Assembly (NCBI RefSeq): GCF_002154555.1
Contig: NZ_MUNF01000059.1
Location: 1 to 37,462, forward strand
Direction: 5' to 3'
Length of the DNA: 37,462 nt
Source: Streptomyces murinus
Lineage (GTDB): Bacteria > Actinomycetota > Actinomycetes > Streptomycetales > Streptomycetaceae
In this document: positions 7,494 to 14,705 of the stretch, piece by piece
How positions within the stretch are numbered: position 1 is the first letter of the stretch
How the letters are laid out: every line of letters begins with the position of its first letter
Notes under the pieces: model-generated
The model's database searches: none
The model's input: the letters and a program-made list of their open reading frames with translations, nothing else
What the model was told of the DNA's origin: nothing
Program-made: the position numbers and the translations under genes

Positions 7494-9140
7494 ATGCACC
7501 GATGGTCTCCGTTAAACGACCGGCAGCTAGCACTCCTCACCCGCATCGGGGACGGAGCCGACCCCGTCACGTCGGACAGCCCAGAGTTCGCCCTCACCGC
7601 CCGCGCGCTCAAGGAGCGGCGTCTGATCACCATGCCCAAGCAGGATGGGAAGTGGCAGGCTGAGATCACTGACGCGGGGCGCTTCTACCTGGAACACGGC
7701 CATCACCCGGACCGGCCGGAACCGACGCCGCGCAAGCAGCGGTCGGCGGGTTCCGAGCAACGGACACGGCCGGCCTCTCCTACGCAGAAGCAAGACACAG
7801 CTCCGTCCACGACGAAGCCGGCGCCGCAACGCGCCGCCAAGCCCCCGCAGGCGTCGTCGGCGGAAATCGGGGCCGCCTTGATCGCGGAAGTACAGCAGGC
7901 TGGGCGGTTCCTCCGGATCCCGAACCCCAGCGACCAGGAGCGAGCCCGCTACCGCAGGGCCTTCGACGCAGCCCGGCAGTGTGCGCCCGAGGGGTACCAC
8001 CTGAAGTACAGCGGCCGGGCGAAGGGGGACTTCTTCCTCGGACTGCTCAGGGTGTCGGGTGAGGACGACACCGAGTGGAACCGGATCCGGCTGGCGCGCA
8101 GCCGGGTGATCAGCGATGTCGAGGACGTGATCGCCGCTGTCACTGCGGACCACAGCGCCTTCGAGATCTCGGAGGAGGTCCTGCCCCGAGTCCTCTCGCT
8201 GCTCCGGCTCCTCGCCGAGCAGGCACTCGGCCGCCACGGCGAGATCACTGTGTCCAAGAAGCGCAAGCAGCCGAGGCCCCTGCTCACCGTTCACGGCAGG
8301 ACGTACGAGGTCGGCTTCCGCGAACGGCAGAAGCAGGTCCGGTACGTGCCCAAGCAGCCGGGCCGCCGCACGTACGACTGGCAGCGGGTGACGCCGGCGC
8401 ACAGGTTCGAGCCGTCCGGTGAGCTGGAACTGCTGATCAGTGAGCACTCGGGCTACGGCTACGGCCACAGCTACGGCTGGAAGAAGGAATGGGCCGACAC
8501 CACCAAGAAGCCGTTGGAGGAGCAGGTCGGTTCGGTCTTCCGGGCGTTGAAGGCGCGCGCGGGGGAGCAGGAGCGGGCTCGGCTGGAACGGGAGGCCGAA
8601 CAGCGGCGCCTGCGAGAGGAGCGGGAACGGCAGGAGGAGGAGCGTCGGCGTCTGGAAGCGGAGCGGGAGGAGCGCGAGCGGCGGGAGTGGGAGTCGGCAG
8701 TCAGTGCCGCCTCGATCAAGGCGGTGCACGCCGTACGGGCGGAGCACTTCGGCACAGCCCTTGAGCAGTGGAAGGTGGCCGGAGAGATCCGAGTGTTCTG
8801 CGGCGCACTGGATGAAGCCGCCGCAACGTCGGACAACGCAGCCGAAGCCGAGAGGCTGCGAGAGTGGTCGGCTTGGGGGAAGGCGGAGGCCGACCGGCTG
8901 GACCCCACCATGAACGGCAGGGGCCTGGCCGCGCTCGACTTCCACGCGGAGCCGACGGGAGATCAGCTACGGCCCTTTCTCGGCGGCTGGAACCCGCACC
9001 GGCCGGAGAGGGAGCAGCCTGCGGCACGGTCCGAGCCGCCGAAGCCGGCCCCGGAGCCGTGGCGCGGCTCTATCGACGGACGTCAGGATCAAGGCCGGCG
9101 ATATGGACGCCAAGGTCGCGCTCAATGGTGGAGGCGATGA
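7494..9140 (+). CDS. Hypothetical protein: winged-helix-like N-terminus, charged coiled coil
   Basis: 548 residues from ATG 7494 (MHRWSPLNDRQ); no family of known function recognised. Residues 1-65 look like a winged helix (LNDRQLALLTRIGDGADPV...ALKERRLI...ITDAGRFYLEHG). A Pro/Lys/Gln-rich linker reaches about 120, then comes a globular middle with aromatic stretches (TYEVGFRERQKQVRYVPKQ; YGYGHSYGWKKEW). An Arg/Glu-rich coiled coil occupies about 355-402, followed by a helical region and a disordered tail. Its 3' end overlaps the opposing gene by 71 bp. Similar proteins occur, to my memory, as accessory genes in Streptomyces mobile elements, sometimes labelled PE-PGRS without basis. Codon use is less GC-biased than in the core genes. 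Confidence 0.8.
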   Translation: MHRWSPLNDRQLALLTRIGDGADPVTSDSPEFALTARALKERRLITMPKQDGKWQAEITDAGRFYLEHGHHPDRPEPTPRKQRSAGSEQRTRPASPTQKQDTAPSTTKPAPQRAAKPPQASSAEIGAALIAEVQQAGRFLRIPNPSDQERARYRRAFDAARQCAPEGYHLKYSGRAKGDFFLGLLRVSGEDDTEWNRIRLARSRVISDVEDVIAAVTADHSAFEISEEVLPRVLSLLRLLAEQALGRHGEITVSKKRKQPRPLLTVHGRTYEVGFRERQKQVRYVPKQPGRRTYDWQRVTPAHRFEPSGELELLISEHSGYGYGHSYGWKKEWADTTKKPLEEQVGSVFRALKARAGEQERARLEREAEQRRLREERERQEEERRRLEAEREERERREWESAVSAASIKAVHAVRAEHFGTALEQWKVAGEIRVFCGALDEAAATSDNAAEAERLREWSAWGKAEADRLDPTMNGRGLAALDFHAEPTGDQLRPFLGGWNPHRPEREQPAARSEPPKPAPEPWRGSIDGRQDQGRRYGRQGRAQWWRR

Positions 9141-9912
9141 CGCCGTGCCCACGGTCGCGTAGGGCCTTGACCGCCTTCTCCACCAGCTGGCCGAGCCTGA
9201 TGACCTCGGCGCGCAGTGCGACCAACTCGTCGTAGCGTTCAGCCTTGTCCTCGCCGCACCACACCCGGACAGTCCGCAGAACGGCCGCCTCCGCATCCAA
9301 CTTGCGGTCGTCCCGACGACGGTACGAGTACCAGGAGGGCTGTGCGCGCTCCTGCTCGATGTCCTGCTGCTTGCGGTCCACCTCCGGGAGAATCTCGTCG
9401 GCGAGACGGCCCGCCACCTGACGGGCGACGCGCTCGGTGACCGGCCAGCCGGCCAGGCACATGCCAGCGTGGTTCTCGTGCACCATCGGGTCACTGCGGA
9501 GCGCGGTGGCGTCCATTCCGATGAGCGGCGCCGTCTCGTCGAGTCGGCTCAGTTCCAGAACTCCCGCGTCCGCCACCCCTCGGCGGAGGCGCAGCCTGTT
9601 CTTCGGCTGGACGAACCCGAGGATCAGGCGCGCGGCCTCGAAATCCGTGCTGCCCCGTACGTGGCGTGATACCTCGGTCAGTCTGAGCTCTGCCTCATCA
9701 TCCGCGCGGAACGCATCGACGTCTGGCCACGGTGCTACGAGGCAGCCGGGACTGACCCATTCCTGCAGCCCGGCGTCATCCCCTTCCAGGAACCGGACAT
9801 GGACCCAACCAGACCTGCCACGGCCGCCCACCCGAACGATCTCCACCCGCCTGACAGGGCTGCCCAGTTCCTTCGGTCTCGCGCGGTATGCCCAGTGCTC
9901 GCCACTCTCCAT
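9070..9912 (-). CDS. Hypothetical protein, partner of the preceding gene
   Basis: 280 residues from ATG 9912 (MESGEHWAYRARPKELG); the frame stays open upstream but loses coding character, so the 9912 start is chosen. The N-terminal half has an SH3-like beta pattern (VRRVEIVRVGGRGRSGWVHVRFLEGDDAGLQEWVSPGCLVAPW). The C-terminal half is helical and charged and ends in a likely coiled coil (ELVALRAEVIRLGQLVEKAVKALRDRG). No catalytic motif is seen. It converges on and overlaps the 7494-9140 gene by 71 bp, and the two look like an evolutionary pair in the cargo slot between the attachment site and int. Function unknown. Confidence 0.75.
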   Translation of the reverse strand: MESGEHWAYRARPKELGSPVRRVEIVRVGGRGRSGWVHVRFLEGDDAGLQEWVSPGCLVAPWPDVDAFRADDEAELRLTEVSRHVRGSTDFEAARLILGFVQPKNRLRLRRGVADAGVLELSRLDETAPLIGMDATALRSDPMVHENHAGMCLAGWPVTERVARQVAGRLADEILPEVDRKQQDIEQERAQPSWYSYRRRDDRKLDAEAAVLRTVRVWCGEDKAERYDELVALRAEVIRLGQLVEKAVKALRDRGHGVIASTIERDLGVHIAGLDPDVRR

Positions 9913-10023
9913 GTACCTATTGAGCCAGGTCCGTTGGCCCCGTTGCTTGGCAATCGTCGTAACTGCTGGAGTGAGACGACCGCGCGGAGTTGACGCGGCC
10001 TCGCGGAGGCATTGGGGGTACGG

Positions 10024-10058
10024 CTGTGCCCTCCGGCAGTGGTCGCCGGAGGGCACAG
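10024..10058. terminator. Terminator downstream of int
   Basis: Perfect 14-bp arms CTGTGCCCTCCGGC (10024-10037) and its complement (10045-10058) with a 7-base loop lie 11 bases past the integrase stop. The T-rich CACTTTTATT is on the right flank, so it could also stop rightward transcripts before they enter int. Confidence 0.85.
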
Positions 10059-10069
10059 CACTTTTATTG

Positions 10070-11599
10070 CTACGACTTGACGGGCACCCGTGACACCTCG
10101 CGTGCCCGCAGGAGATCACTCAGCACGCGCACTGGTGACGTGGCACTCATGGCCAAACGCGCGTCGAGTGCTGCCTCCCACTGCTCGGTCAGCCCCAGCA
10201 TGAGGCGCTTGCGCATGCCTGGGGTGACGTGGGCGTAGCGCGCCGAGACTGAGCCGTCGATGTGGCCCATGCGTTCGTCCATGAGCACCTTCTCGGTTCC
10301 CAGGTCCTCCATCATCGTCCGGTGGGTGTGGCGAAGGCCGTGGGGCGTGAGCCCCTTGGCTATCGGGAGCCAGCAGGCGTCGGCCCGTTCGCTGGCACCC
10401 CGACCCCGTGCCGGGACACCGGGCCACGGCTCGCCGAGCAGGGGCACCGGCCGTGGCTCCTGTGGTGCCTTCTTCGGGTACCAGCCGGAGACCGCCGGCG
10501 TGAACAGCCAGGTTGCGAAACCGTTCCTGCGCCAGTGGGCGGCATGCTCCGGCACGACGCCGCCCCGCACGAACCCGAGGTCCGCGATGGCCTGCTCGAC
10601 CTTCGCTCGCGTGGCCTCGGTGACGCGTTCGGGGTGGTTGAGCACGTTGGACACCGTGCCGGTCGAAACGTCGGCACGACGGGCGACGTCGACGAGCTTC
10701 GCGCCCTGGTGGCCCCCGGTACGGGCCGCGCCCTGTCCTCGGAAGACGTAGGTCTTGCCGTGACAGAGGCACGGCTTGGGCTTCGTGCGGGCGATGTGGT
10801 TCGCGACCAGCGCGGACAGCCAGTCCATCGAGTCGATGGTGCGGTAGCTGTCGTCCTTCGGCGGGCAGCGCACCAGCTCCCCCGTGTCGAGCTCGTACAG
10901 CTGCCACTCGACCCGGACGGCTCCAGGGCGGACGAACGCGGTCTCCAGGCCCACGATCTCGCCCCAGCGCATGCCGGTGTACCCCTTGAGGACCACGGCG
11001 ACGAACTCATCGTCACGGCCGGAGAGCAGGGCGGCGCGCTCGGCGGTCAGCAGGATGCCGAGCGCGTCGGTGACCACCTTCTCCGGACCACGGTCTCGGG
11101 AGCGGCCGGCGCGCTTACCCCGTCCGCGCCGCCGAGCGGCCGGGTTGGATGTGATCAGGCCCTCGTCGATCGCGTCCTCGAAGATCAGGTGGAGTGTCGA
11201 GCGCCAGGTCTTGACGCTGGAGGCCGCGTATAGGGCCTTCTCCTTCTTCTCCCATAGGTCGACGTCCGTGCGCAGGATGCCGGCGAGCGCCTTGTCCTCG
11301 AACTCGGGGAGCAGGTGCTCCTCGATGTGGCGCTTGTAGTTCTGCATGGTCGAGGCCGCCAAGTCCTGGGCCTCATACCAGCGGTTCGCGTACTCGCCGA
11401 AGGTCTCCTGGCCGAGCGCCGGGTCGCGCCAGTCGCCGCGACGGTACTTGTTCTCGGCCTCGGCCGCTGCCCGTTGGGCCTCGCCCTTGGTGGCGAACCT
11501 GATCGCCTTGCCGTTCTCGTCGACGACCGTGTTGTGCTTGCCGGGCGCGACCTTGTACCGGCCGCGCCAGTAGTTTCCGCGCTTCTCCGCGAAACCCAA
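10070..11599 (-). CDS. int: Tyrosine integrase with embedded LacI-type helix-turn-helix
   Basis: 509-residue site-specific recombinase that should integrate the element at tRNA-Pro. The start is TTG 11599 (MGFAEKRGNYW) behind GGGGGA. An arm-binding N-terminus (1-60) and SAM-like core-binding domain (65-155) precede the catalytic domain: TGMRWGE (R211), HGLRH (H420, R423), GHID (H446) and nucleophile Y455 in SARYAHV. Between R211 and the HxxR box there are about 210 residues, far more than usual. Residues 300-345 of this stretch (AKLVDVARRADVSTGTVSNV, then LNHPERVTEATR) are a clear LacI/GalR helix-turn-helix with its hinge-side helix. All catalytic residues are present, so it is not simply broken. 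It lies 51 bases downstream of the xis-like gene. Confidence 0.95.
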   Translation of the reverse strand: MGFAEKRGNYWRGRYKVAPGKHNTVVDENGKAIRFATKGEAQRAAAEAENKYRRGDWRDPALGQETFGEYANRWYEAQDLAASTMQNYKRHIEEHLLPEFEDKALAGILRTDVDLWEKKEKALYAASSVKTWRSTLHLIFEDAIDEGLITSNPAARRRGRGKRAGRSRDRGPEKVVTDALGILLTAERAALLSGRDDEFVAVVLKGYTGMRWGEIVGLETAFVRPGAVRVEWQLYELDTGELVRCPPKDDSYRTIDSMDWLSALVANHIARTKPKPCLCHGKTYVFRGQGAARTGGHQGAKLVDVARRADVSTGTVSNVLNHPERVTEATRAKVEQAIADLGFVRGGVVPEHAAHWRRNGFATWLFTPAVSGWYPKKAPQEPRPVPLLGEPWPGVPARGRGASERADACWLPIAKGLTPHGLRHTHRTMMEDLGTEKVLMDERMGHIDGSVSARYAHVTPGMRKRLMLGLTEQWEAALDARLAMSATSPVRVLSDLLRAREVSRVPVKS

Positions 11600-11650
11600 G
11601 TCCCGCTGTCCCCCTATTCTTTGTCCTCGGCTACGGCAGATGCGATCGGG

Positions 11651-12031
11651 TCACGCGACAGTGCTGTACTGCTGCTGTCGACGCGGCGGGCGGGCCCGCA
11701 GGCGAGTCGCCGGCGCCACGGCAGGGCGGCGACGTGGTGCGGAGTCGGTCTGCGTAACGGGCCCAGAGAGCGGCTCGGTCGCCCGGGCGGTTATCTGCGC
11801 AGGCTGTGCCGGCCGCTCCTCGTAGAGGCGGATGATCTCGGCGAGGTGCTCGGCGGTGAAGCGGTAGGCGCGGCCGACCCGGGTGTGCGGGATCAGACGC
11901 CGTCGCGCTCGGTCCTTGACCCACCAGGCCGAGCAGCCGAGGGTGTCGGCGATCTCCTCGGGACGGTAGAGGCGGGGTGGAGGGGCGTCGGACGGCCTGT
12001 GGGGGATGGGCGCGGGCGTGGGTCGGTGCAA
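11651..12031 (-). CDS. Excisionase-like MerR/HTH_17 DNA-binding protein
   Basis: About 126 residues from TTG 12031, placed 8 bases after AGGAG; upstream residues of the open frame are Pro/Ser-rich and overlap the next regulator's gene. The core (about 20-75: RLYRPEEIADTLGCSAWWVK, then DRARRRLIPHTRVGRAYRFT) is a winged helix-turn-helix of the excisionase family. The tail is basic and Arg/Pro-rich. It sits between the XRE regulator and int in a leftward block, the usual place for Xis, which steers int toward excision. No activity can be proven from sequence. Confidence 0.85.
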   Translation of the reverse strand: MHRPTPAPIPHRPSDAPPPRLYRPEEIADTLGCSAWWVKDRARRRLIPHTRVGRAYRFTAEHLAEIIRLYEERPAQPAQITARATEPLSGPVTQTDSAPRRRPAVAPATRLRARPPRRQQQYSTVA

Positions 12032-12077
12032 GGGGGCGGCTCCTGGTCGCGAGGGCGAGGACGGATGCGTGAGCGGC

Positions 12078-12335
12078 TCAGGTGGCGCCGGGGCCCTGGA
12101 GGAGGGCGAGGGGCGATACCTGCAGGGCTTCGGCGATGGCGACGAGGTCGTCGATATCGCATCGCCGCTTGGCGAGTTCGATGCGGGACAGCATCGTGTT
12201 GGACATAGGACGGCCCAAAGCGGTACACCGCGCGGCGAGTTGGCGCTGCCCAAGGCCGCGTTCCGTGCGGAGGCTTTCAATGGTGCGAGCCGCCAGCATT
12301 CCTGCGGGCCCTATTTCCAGAGATCGTGCTGCCAT
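12078..12335 (-). CDS. XRE-family phage-type repressor
   Basis: Cro/CI-like helix-turn-helix protein of 85 residues from ATG 12335 (MAARSLEIGPAG); an in-frame ATG at 12356 would add seven residues. HTH spans about 15-70 (RTIESLRTERGLGQRQLAAR ... MSNTMLSRIELAKRR). Neither ATG has a well-spaced ribosome site, and TACAAC seven bases before ATG 12335 may be a -10, so translation may be leaderless. It begins the leftward regulator-xis-int block and faces a palindrome at 12358-12378 that overlaps a rightward promoter-like element. It is therefore the best candidate switch between integration and replication/transfer; this is inference. Confidence 0.85.
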   Translation of the reverse strand: MAARSLEIGPAGMLAARTIESLRTERGLGQRQLAARCTALGRPMSNTMLSRIELAKRRCDIDDLVAIAEALQVSPLALLQGPGAT

Positions 12336-12357
12336 GGCTCCAGTTGTAGCGTGCATT

Positions 12358-12398
12358 CGCCGGTTTGGTTAACCGGCGATCGTCGGCTATGTTGCGCC
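12358..12398 (+). promoter_or_regulatory. Operator/promoter module, copy A
   Basis: On the + strand TTGGTT (12365-12370), a 17-bp spacer and TATGTT (12388-12393) form a plausible rightward promoter. The -35 lies inside a palindrome with arms CGCCGGTT and AACCGGCG (12358-12378). The part at 12377-12398 is an exact inverted copy of 18338-18359. It lies between the XRE gene and the rightward rep/mob genes. Binding by the XRE protein is inferred. Confidence 0.6.
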
Positions 12399-12844
12399 GC
12401 GCTCAATCGGCGAGCGAGGCGGTCGGGATTCCGCGAAGGGCCGGGCCCCCGAACGGGCCCCAACACCAGAGACCCTCTCTGACATGGGGTGTTGTGTTGT
12501 AGCTTCGTCGCTCGCAGGACGTCAACGGCTTGCCGATGTGATCCTTCTGGCTCGGGATGCAGGGCAACTATTTGGTCAACCGCCGATCGTGCCCTACCGT
12601 TTTCGCACCGCCCTCTCCGTCTCGATTTCCAGCGGCATTTCTGCCGTGAGAGATTGCGCCGGATAGGGCTGGACTTGCGCGCCGTGGGTGTGGCTATGTT
12701 GACGACACCCCGGAAAGCGCGAGCGGCCATCAACGTTCCCGCGTCAACGGCCGGACATCCCCGCTCTTCACACCCGTCTCCGCCCTGACCGACGGTGAAC
12801 CGTGGGCGCCCAGCCCACCGGCCACCGAGTGAGGACCGCCCCTC
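12399..12844. other. Non-coding leader before the replication genes
   Basis: About 445 bp with no frame showing coding bias. It holds promoter/operator copy B, a GGGCCC-type inverted repeat near 12445-12462, and a second GGCTATGTTG (near 12691) like the -10 region of copy A. A long leader or an untranslated RNA is possible, but nothing recognisable is seen. Confidence 0.45.
12572..12600 (+). promoter_or_regulatory. Operator/promoter module, copy B
   Basis: TTGGTC (12572-12577), a 17-bp spacer beginning AACCGCCGATCGT, then TACCGT (12595-12600): same layout and orientation as copy A, with the spacer core conserved but the -10 weaker. It could be a second promoter or operator for the rightward genes starting at 12845. 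Confidence 0.5.
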
Positions 12845-13777
12845 TTGGCACGAATCCGCACCATCAAGCCGGAAGCCTTCGTCTCCGAGTCCCTGGCAGC
12901 CGTCTCCCTGACCGCCGAGCGCACCTTCTTCGGCCTGCTCACTCAGGCTGACGACCAGGGGCGCCACCGCGACCACGCCGCGATCATCGCCGGGCAGCTG
13001 TGGGTACTGCGCCCGGAACACACGCCTGGCGCTGTCGAGCAGGACCTCGCCCAGCTCGCCGACGCCGGGCTGATATGCCGCTACAAGGGCCCGGGCGACA
13101 AGCGCTACCTGCACATCGTCACCTGGCGGCAGCATCAGAAGATCAACCGCCCCAGCGCGAGCCGTCTTCCCGCCTGCCCGCACCACGACACGCAGACTCG
13201 CACCGCGCCCGGCGTCGGCGCGCCGGCTGCGGGAGTCGGCATCACGGAGCCCGCACCGCAGCCTCACGGAGCCCTCCGTGAGGACTCCGGGCGAATACGC
13301 GAGTCTGCGGTGAATCCGGTCGCCGATGCTGATACAGCAGGTCAGAGCGATCTCCGTGAGCCCTCCGTGAGGCAGCGGGGAGGGCTCAGTGAGGGAGCGG
13401 TGACACCTCAGCGTCCGGATCTAGGACCTAGGATCATGGATCTAGGAAATACCCCTTCGGGGGGCGCGAGCGCCCCCGCACCCCACACCGTCTCGGCCAA
13501 CGAGCTCATCGCCGAGTACGCCGCCGCTTGCACACACCGTCCGCCCAAGGACGTCCTGGGCCATCTCGCTCGCGAGGTGCGCAAGCTGCTCGGCGAGGGC
13601 ATCGCCCCCGCCCACATCCGGGCCGGCCTGGAACGGCACCGCACCAAGGGCCTCCACCCCAGCACTCTGCCGAGCCTCGTGCACGAGGCCATGAACGCAG
13701 CCCCCGCCGCACCGGTTGTCCACAGGGCGTGGACAAACCCCGCCGATGTCGAAGCCGCCTACGGAGGTGACCTCTGA
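12845..13777 (+). CDS. Replication initiator-like protein (phage replisome-organizer type)
   Basis: 310 residues from TTG 12845 behind GTGAGGA. Residues 1-110 (MARIRTIKPEAFVSESLAAV ... FFGLLTQADDQGR ... LHIVTWRQHQKINRP) are the winged-helix N-terminal domain of phage- and plasmid-type replication initiators. Residues about 125-210 are a low-complexity linker whose DNA holds iteron-like repeats. The C-terminal domain (about 215-290) is helical and DnaD-like. The product should bind the origin and recruit the loader encoded next, whose start overlaps this stop by four bases. This gives the element theta-type replication in place of the RepSA/RepAM/Prim-Pol initiators common in AICEs. Family assignment rests on the N-terminal motif and context. 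Confidence 0.75.
   Translation: MARIRTIKPEAFVSESLAAVSLTAERTFFGLLTQADDQGRHRDHAAIIAGQLWVLRPEHTPGAVEQDLAQLADAGLICRYKGPGDKRYLHIVTWRQHQKINRPSASRLPACPHHDTQTRTAPGVGAPAAGVGITEPAPQPHGALREDSGRIRESAVNPVADADTAGQSDLREPSVRQRGGLSEGAVTPQRPDLGPRIMDLGNTPSGGASAPAPHTVSANELIAEYAAACTHRPPKDVLGHLAREVRKLLGEGIAPAHIRAGLERHRTKGLHPSTLPSLVHEAMNAAPAAPVVHRAWTNPADVEAAYGGDL
13263..13455. repeat. Iteron cluster and A+T-richer segment inside the rep gene (candidate origin)
   Basis: CTCCGTGAG occurs directly at 13274, 13352 and 13363 and inverted at 13263. Neighbouring copies are 11 bp apart, and the longer GAGCCCTCCGTGAGG is exact at 13269-13283 and 13358-13372. About 45 bp on, 13417-13450 has three CTAG-containing repeats (GATCTAGGA twice, CCTAGGATC once) in a locally A+T-richer stretch; CTAG is scarce in this genome. 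The order (iterons, then easily melted DNA, in the linker-coding part of the initiator gene) resembles the lambda O origin. Origin function is inferred. Confidence 0.6.
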
Positions 13778-14475
13778 CCGCCACCCTCACCCGCGAGCCC
13801 CACCGGGTCGGCCCGCTCGCCGACCGGCTCAACGGCATCCTTGCCAGTCGCGGCATCGACCTCGCCACCGCCGCCGTCGAGGACGGGCACGCCGAGCCCG
13901 TCACCGCGCTGGAACTCGCCGACGCCAGGATCCCCGCCCGCTACCGCCGAGCCCTGGCCGACCACCCGAAGCTCACCGCCTGGGCCGACGAGATCGCGCG
14001 CGCCGGACGCCCCGGCCCCGGCGGGCCGGGCATCGCCGAAGGCCCGTCGCTGCTGATCGCCGGCCCCACGGGCACGGGCAAGACGTACCAGGCGTACGGC
14101 GCCATCCGCACCCTGCTCGCCCGAGGGGTCCGTCTGCGCTGGGAAGCGACCACCACCGCCGACTTCCACGCGCGCCTGCGCCCCCGCGCCGGCCACGACG
14201 CCGAACGTGACCTGCAGACCCTGGCGCGCTGCCCGCTGCTGTTCCTGGACGACCTCGGCGCGGCCAAAACCAGCGAATGGACCGAGGAGCTGACCTACCG
14301 GCTCATCAACCACCGGTACGAGCACATGCTCCCCACCCTCATCACCACCAACCTTCCGATGGAGCAGCTGCGCGTCACCCTCGGTGACCGCGTCGCATCC
14401 CGCCTCGCTGAGATGACGGAGCGCGTCATCCTCGACGGCCCCGACCGACGACGCCGCACAGCCCCCGCCACCTGA
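13774..14475 (+). CDS. DnaC/IstB-like ATPase, probable helicase loader, CTG start
   Basis: 233-residue AAA+ ATPase. Walker A is GPTGTGKT (97-104), Walker B LLFLDD (155-160), followed by a sensor-like LITTNLP and a C-terminal RVASRLAEM arginine region. The frame has no ATG, GTG or TTG near its 5' end. The likely start is CTG 13774, four bases after a perfect GGAGGTGA and overlapping the upstream TGA as CTGA, so it should be translationally coupled to the initiator. An in-frame TGA at 13768 rules out earlier starts, and the next in-frame ATG lies beyond Walker A. With the upstream initiator it forms a pair like phage O/P or DnaD/DnaI, delivering the host helicase to the element's origin. Confidence 0.85.
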   Translation: MTATLTREPHRVGPLADRLNGILASRGIDLATAAVEDGHAEPVTALELADARIPARYRRALADHPKLTAWADEIARAGRPGPGGPGIAEGPSLLIAGPTGTGKTYQAYGAIRTLLARGVRLRWEATTTADFHARLRPRAGHDAERDLQTLARCPLLFLDDLGAAKTSEWTEELTYRLINHRYEHMLPTLITTNLPMEQLRVTLGDRVASRLAEMTERVILDGPDRRRRTAPAT

Positions 14476-14705
14476 CTGGCCGCCTCAGCGCCCTCTCCTG
14501 GCCGGGCCCGCCGCATCACCTGCGCTCACACCAGCCCTGCCCGCGCAAGCCACTCGCGTAGGCGGTAGCTCAGCGGCTCCGTCGATTCGCCCTTCGCCCT
14601 CATTCCTCGACGCCTTGGAGCCCCCTCCTGCCTCCTCTCAGCCCCGTCCCCCTCGCCATACGGATCAGCGGCACGCCGCTCCTCCCTGACTGGGCCACCT
14701 CCCCG

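Noticed and set aside
12484-12666. Possible small gene of 60 codons in the leader before rep
   Set aside because: No ribosome site, no codon bias, and it overlaps operator copy B.
13263-13372. CRISPR-like array at the repeated CTCCGTGAG units
   Set aside because: Units are 9-15 bp with irregular spacing inside a coding gene; no cas genes. Iterons fit better, and no CRISPR was seen elsewhere.
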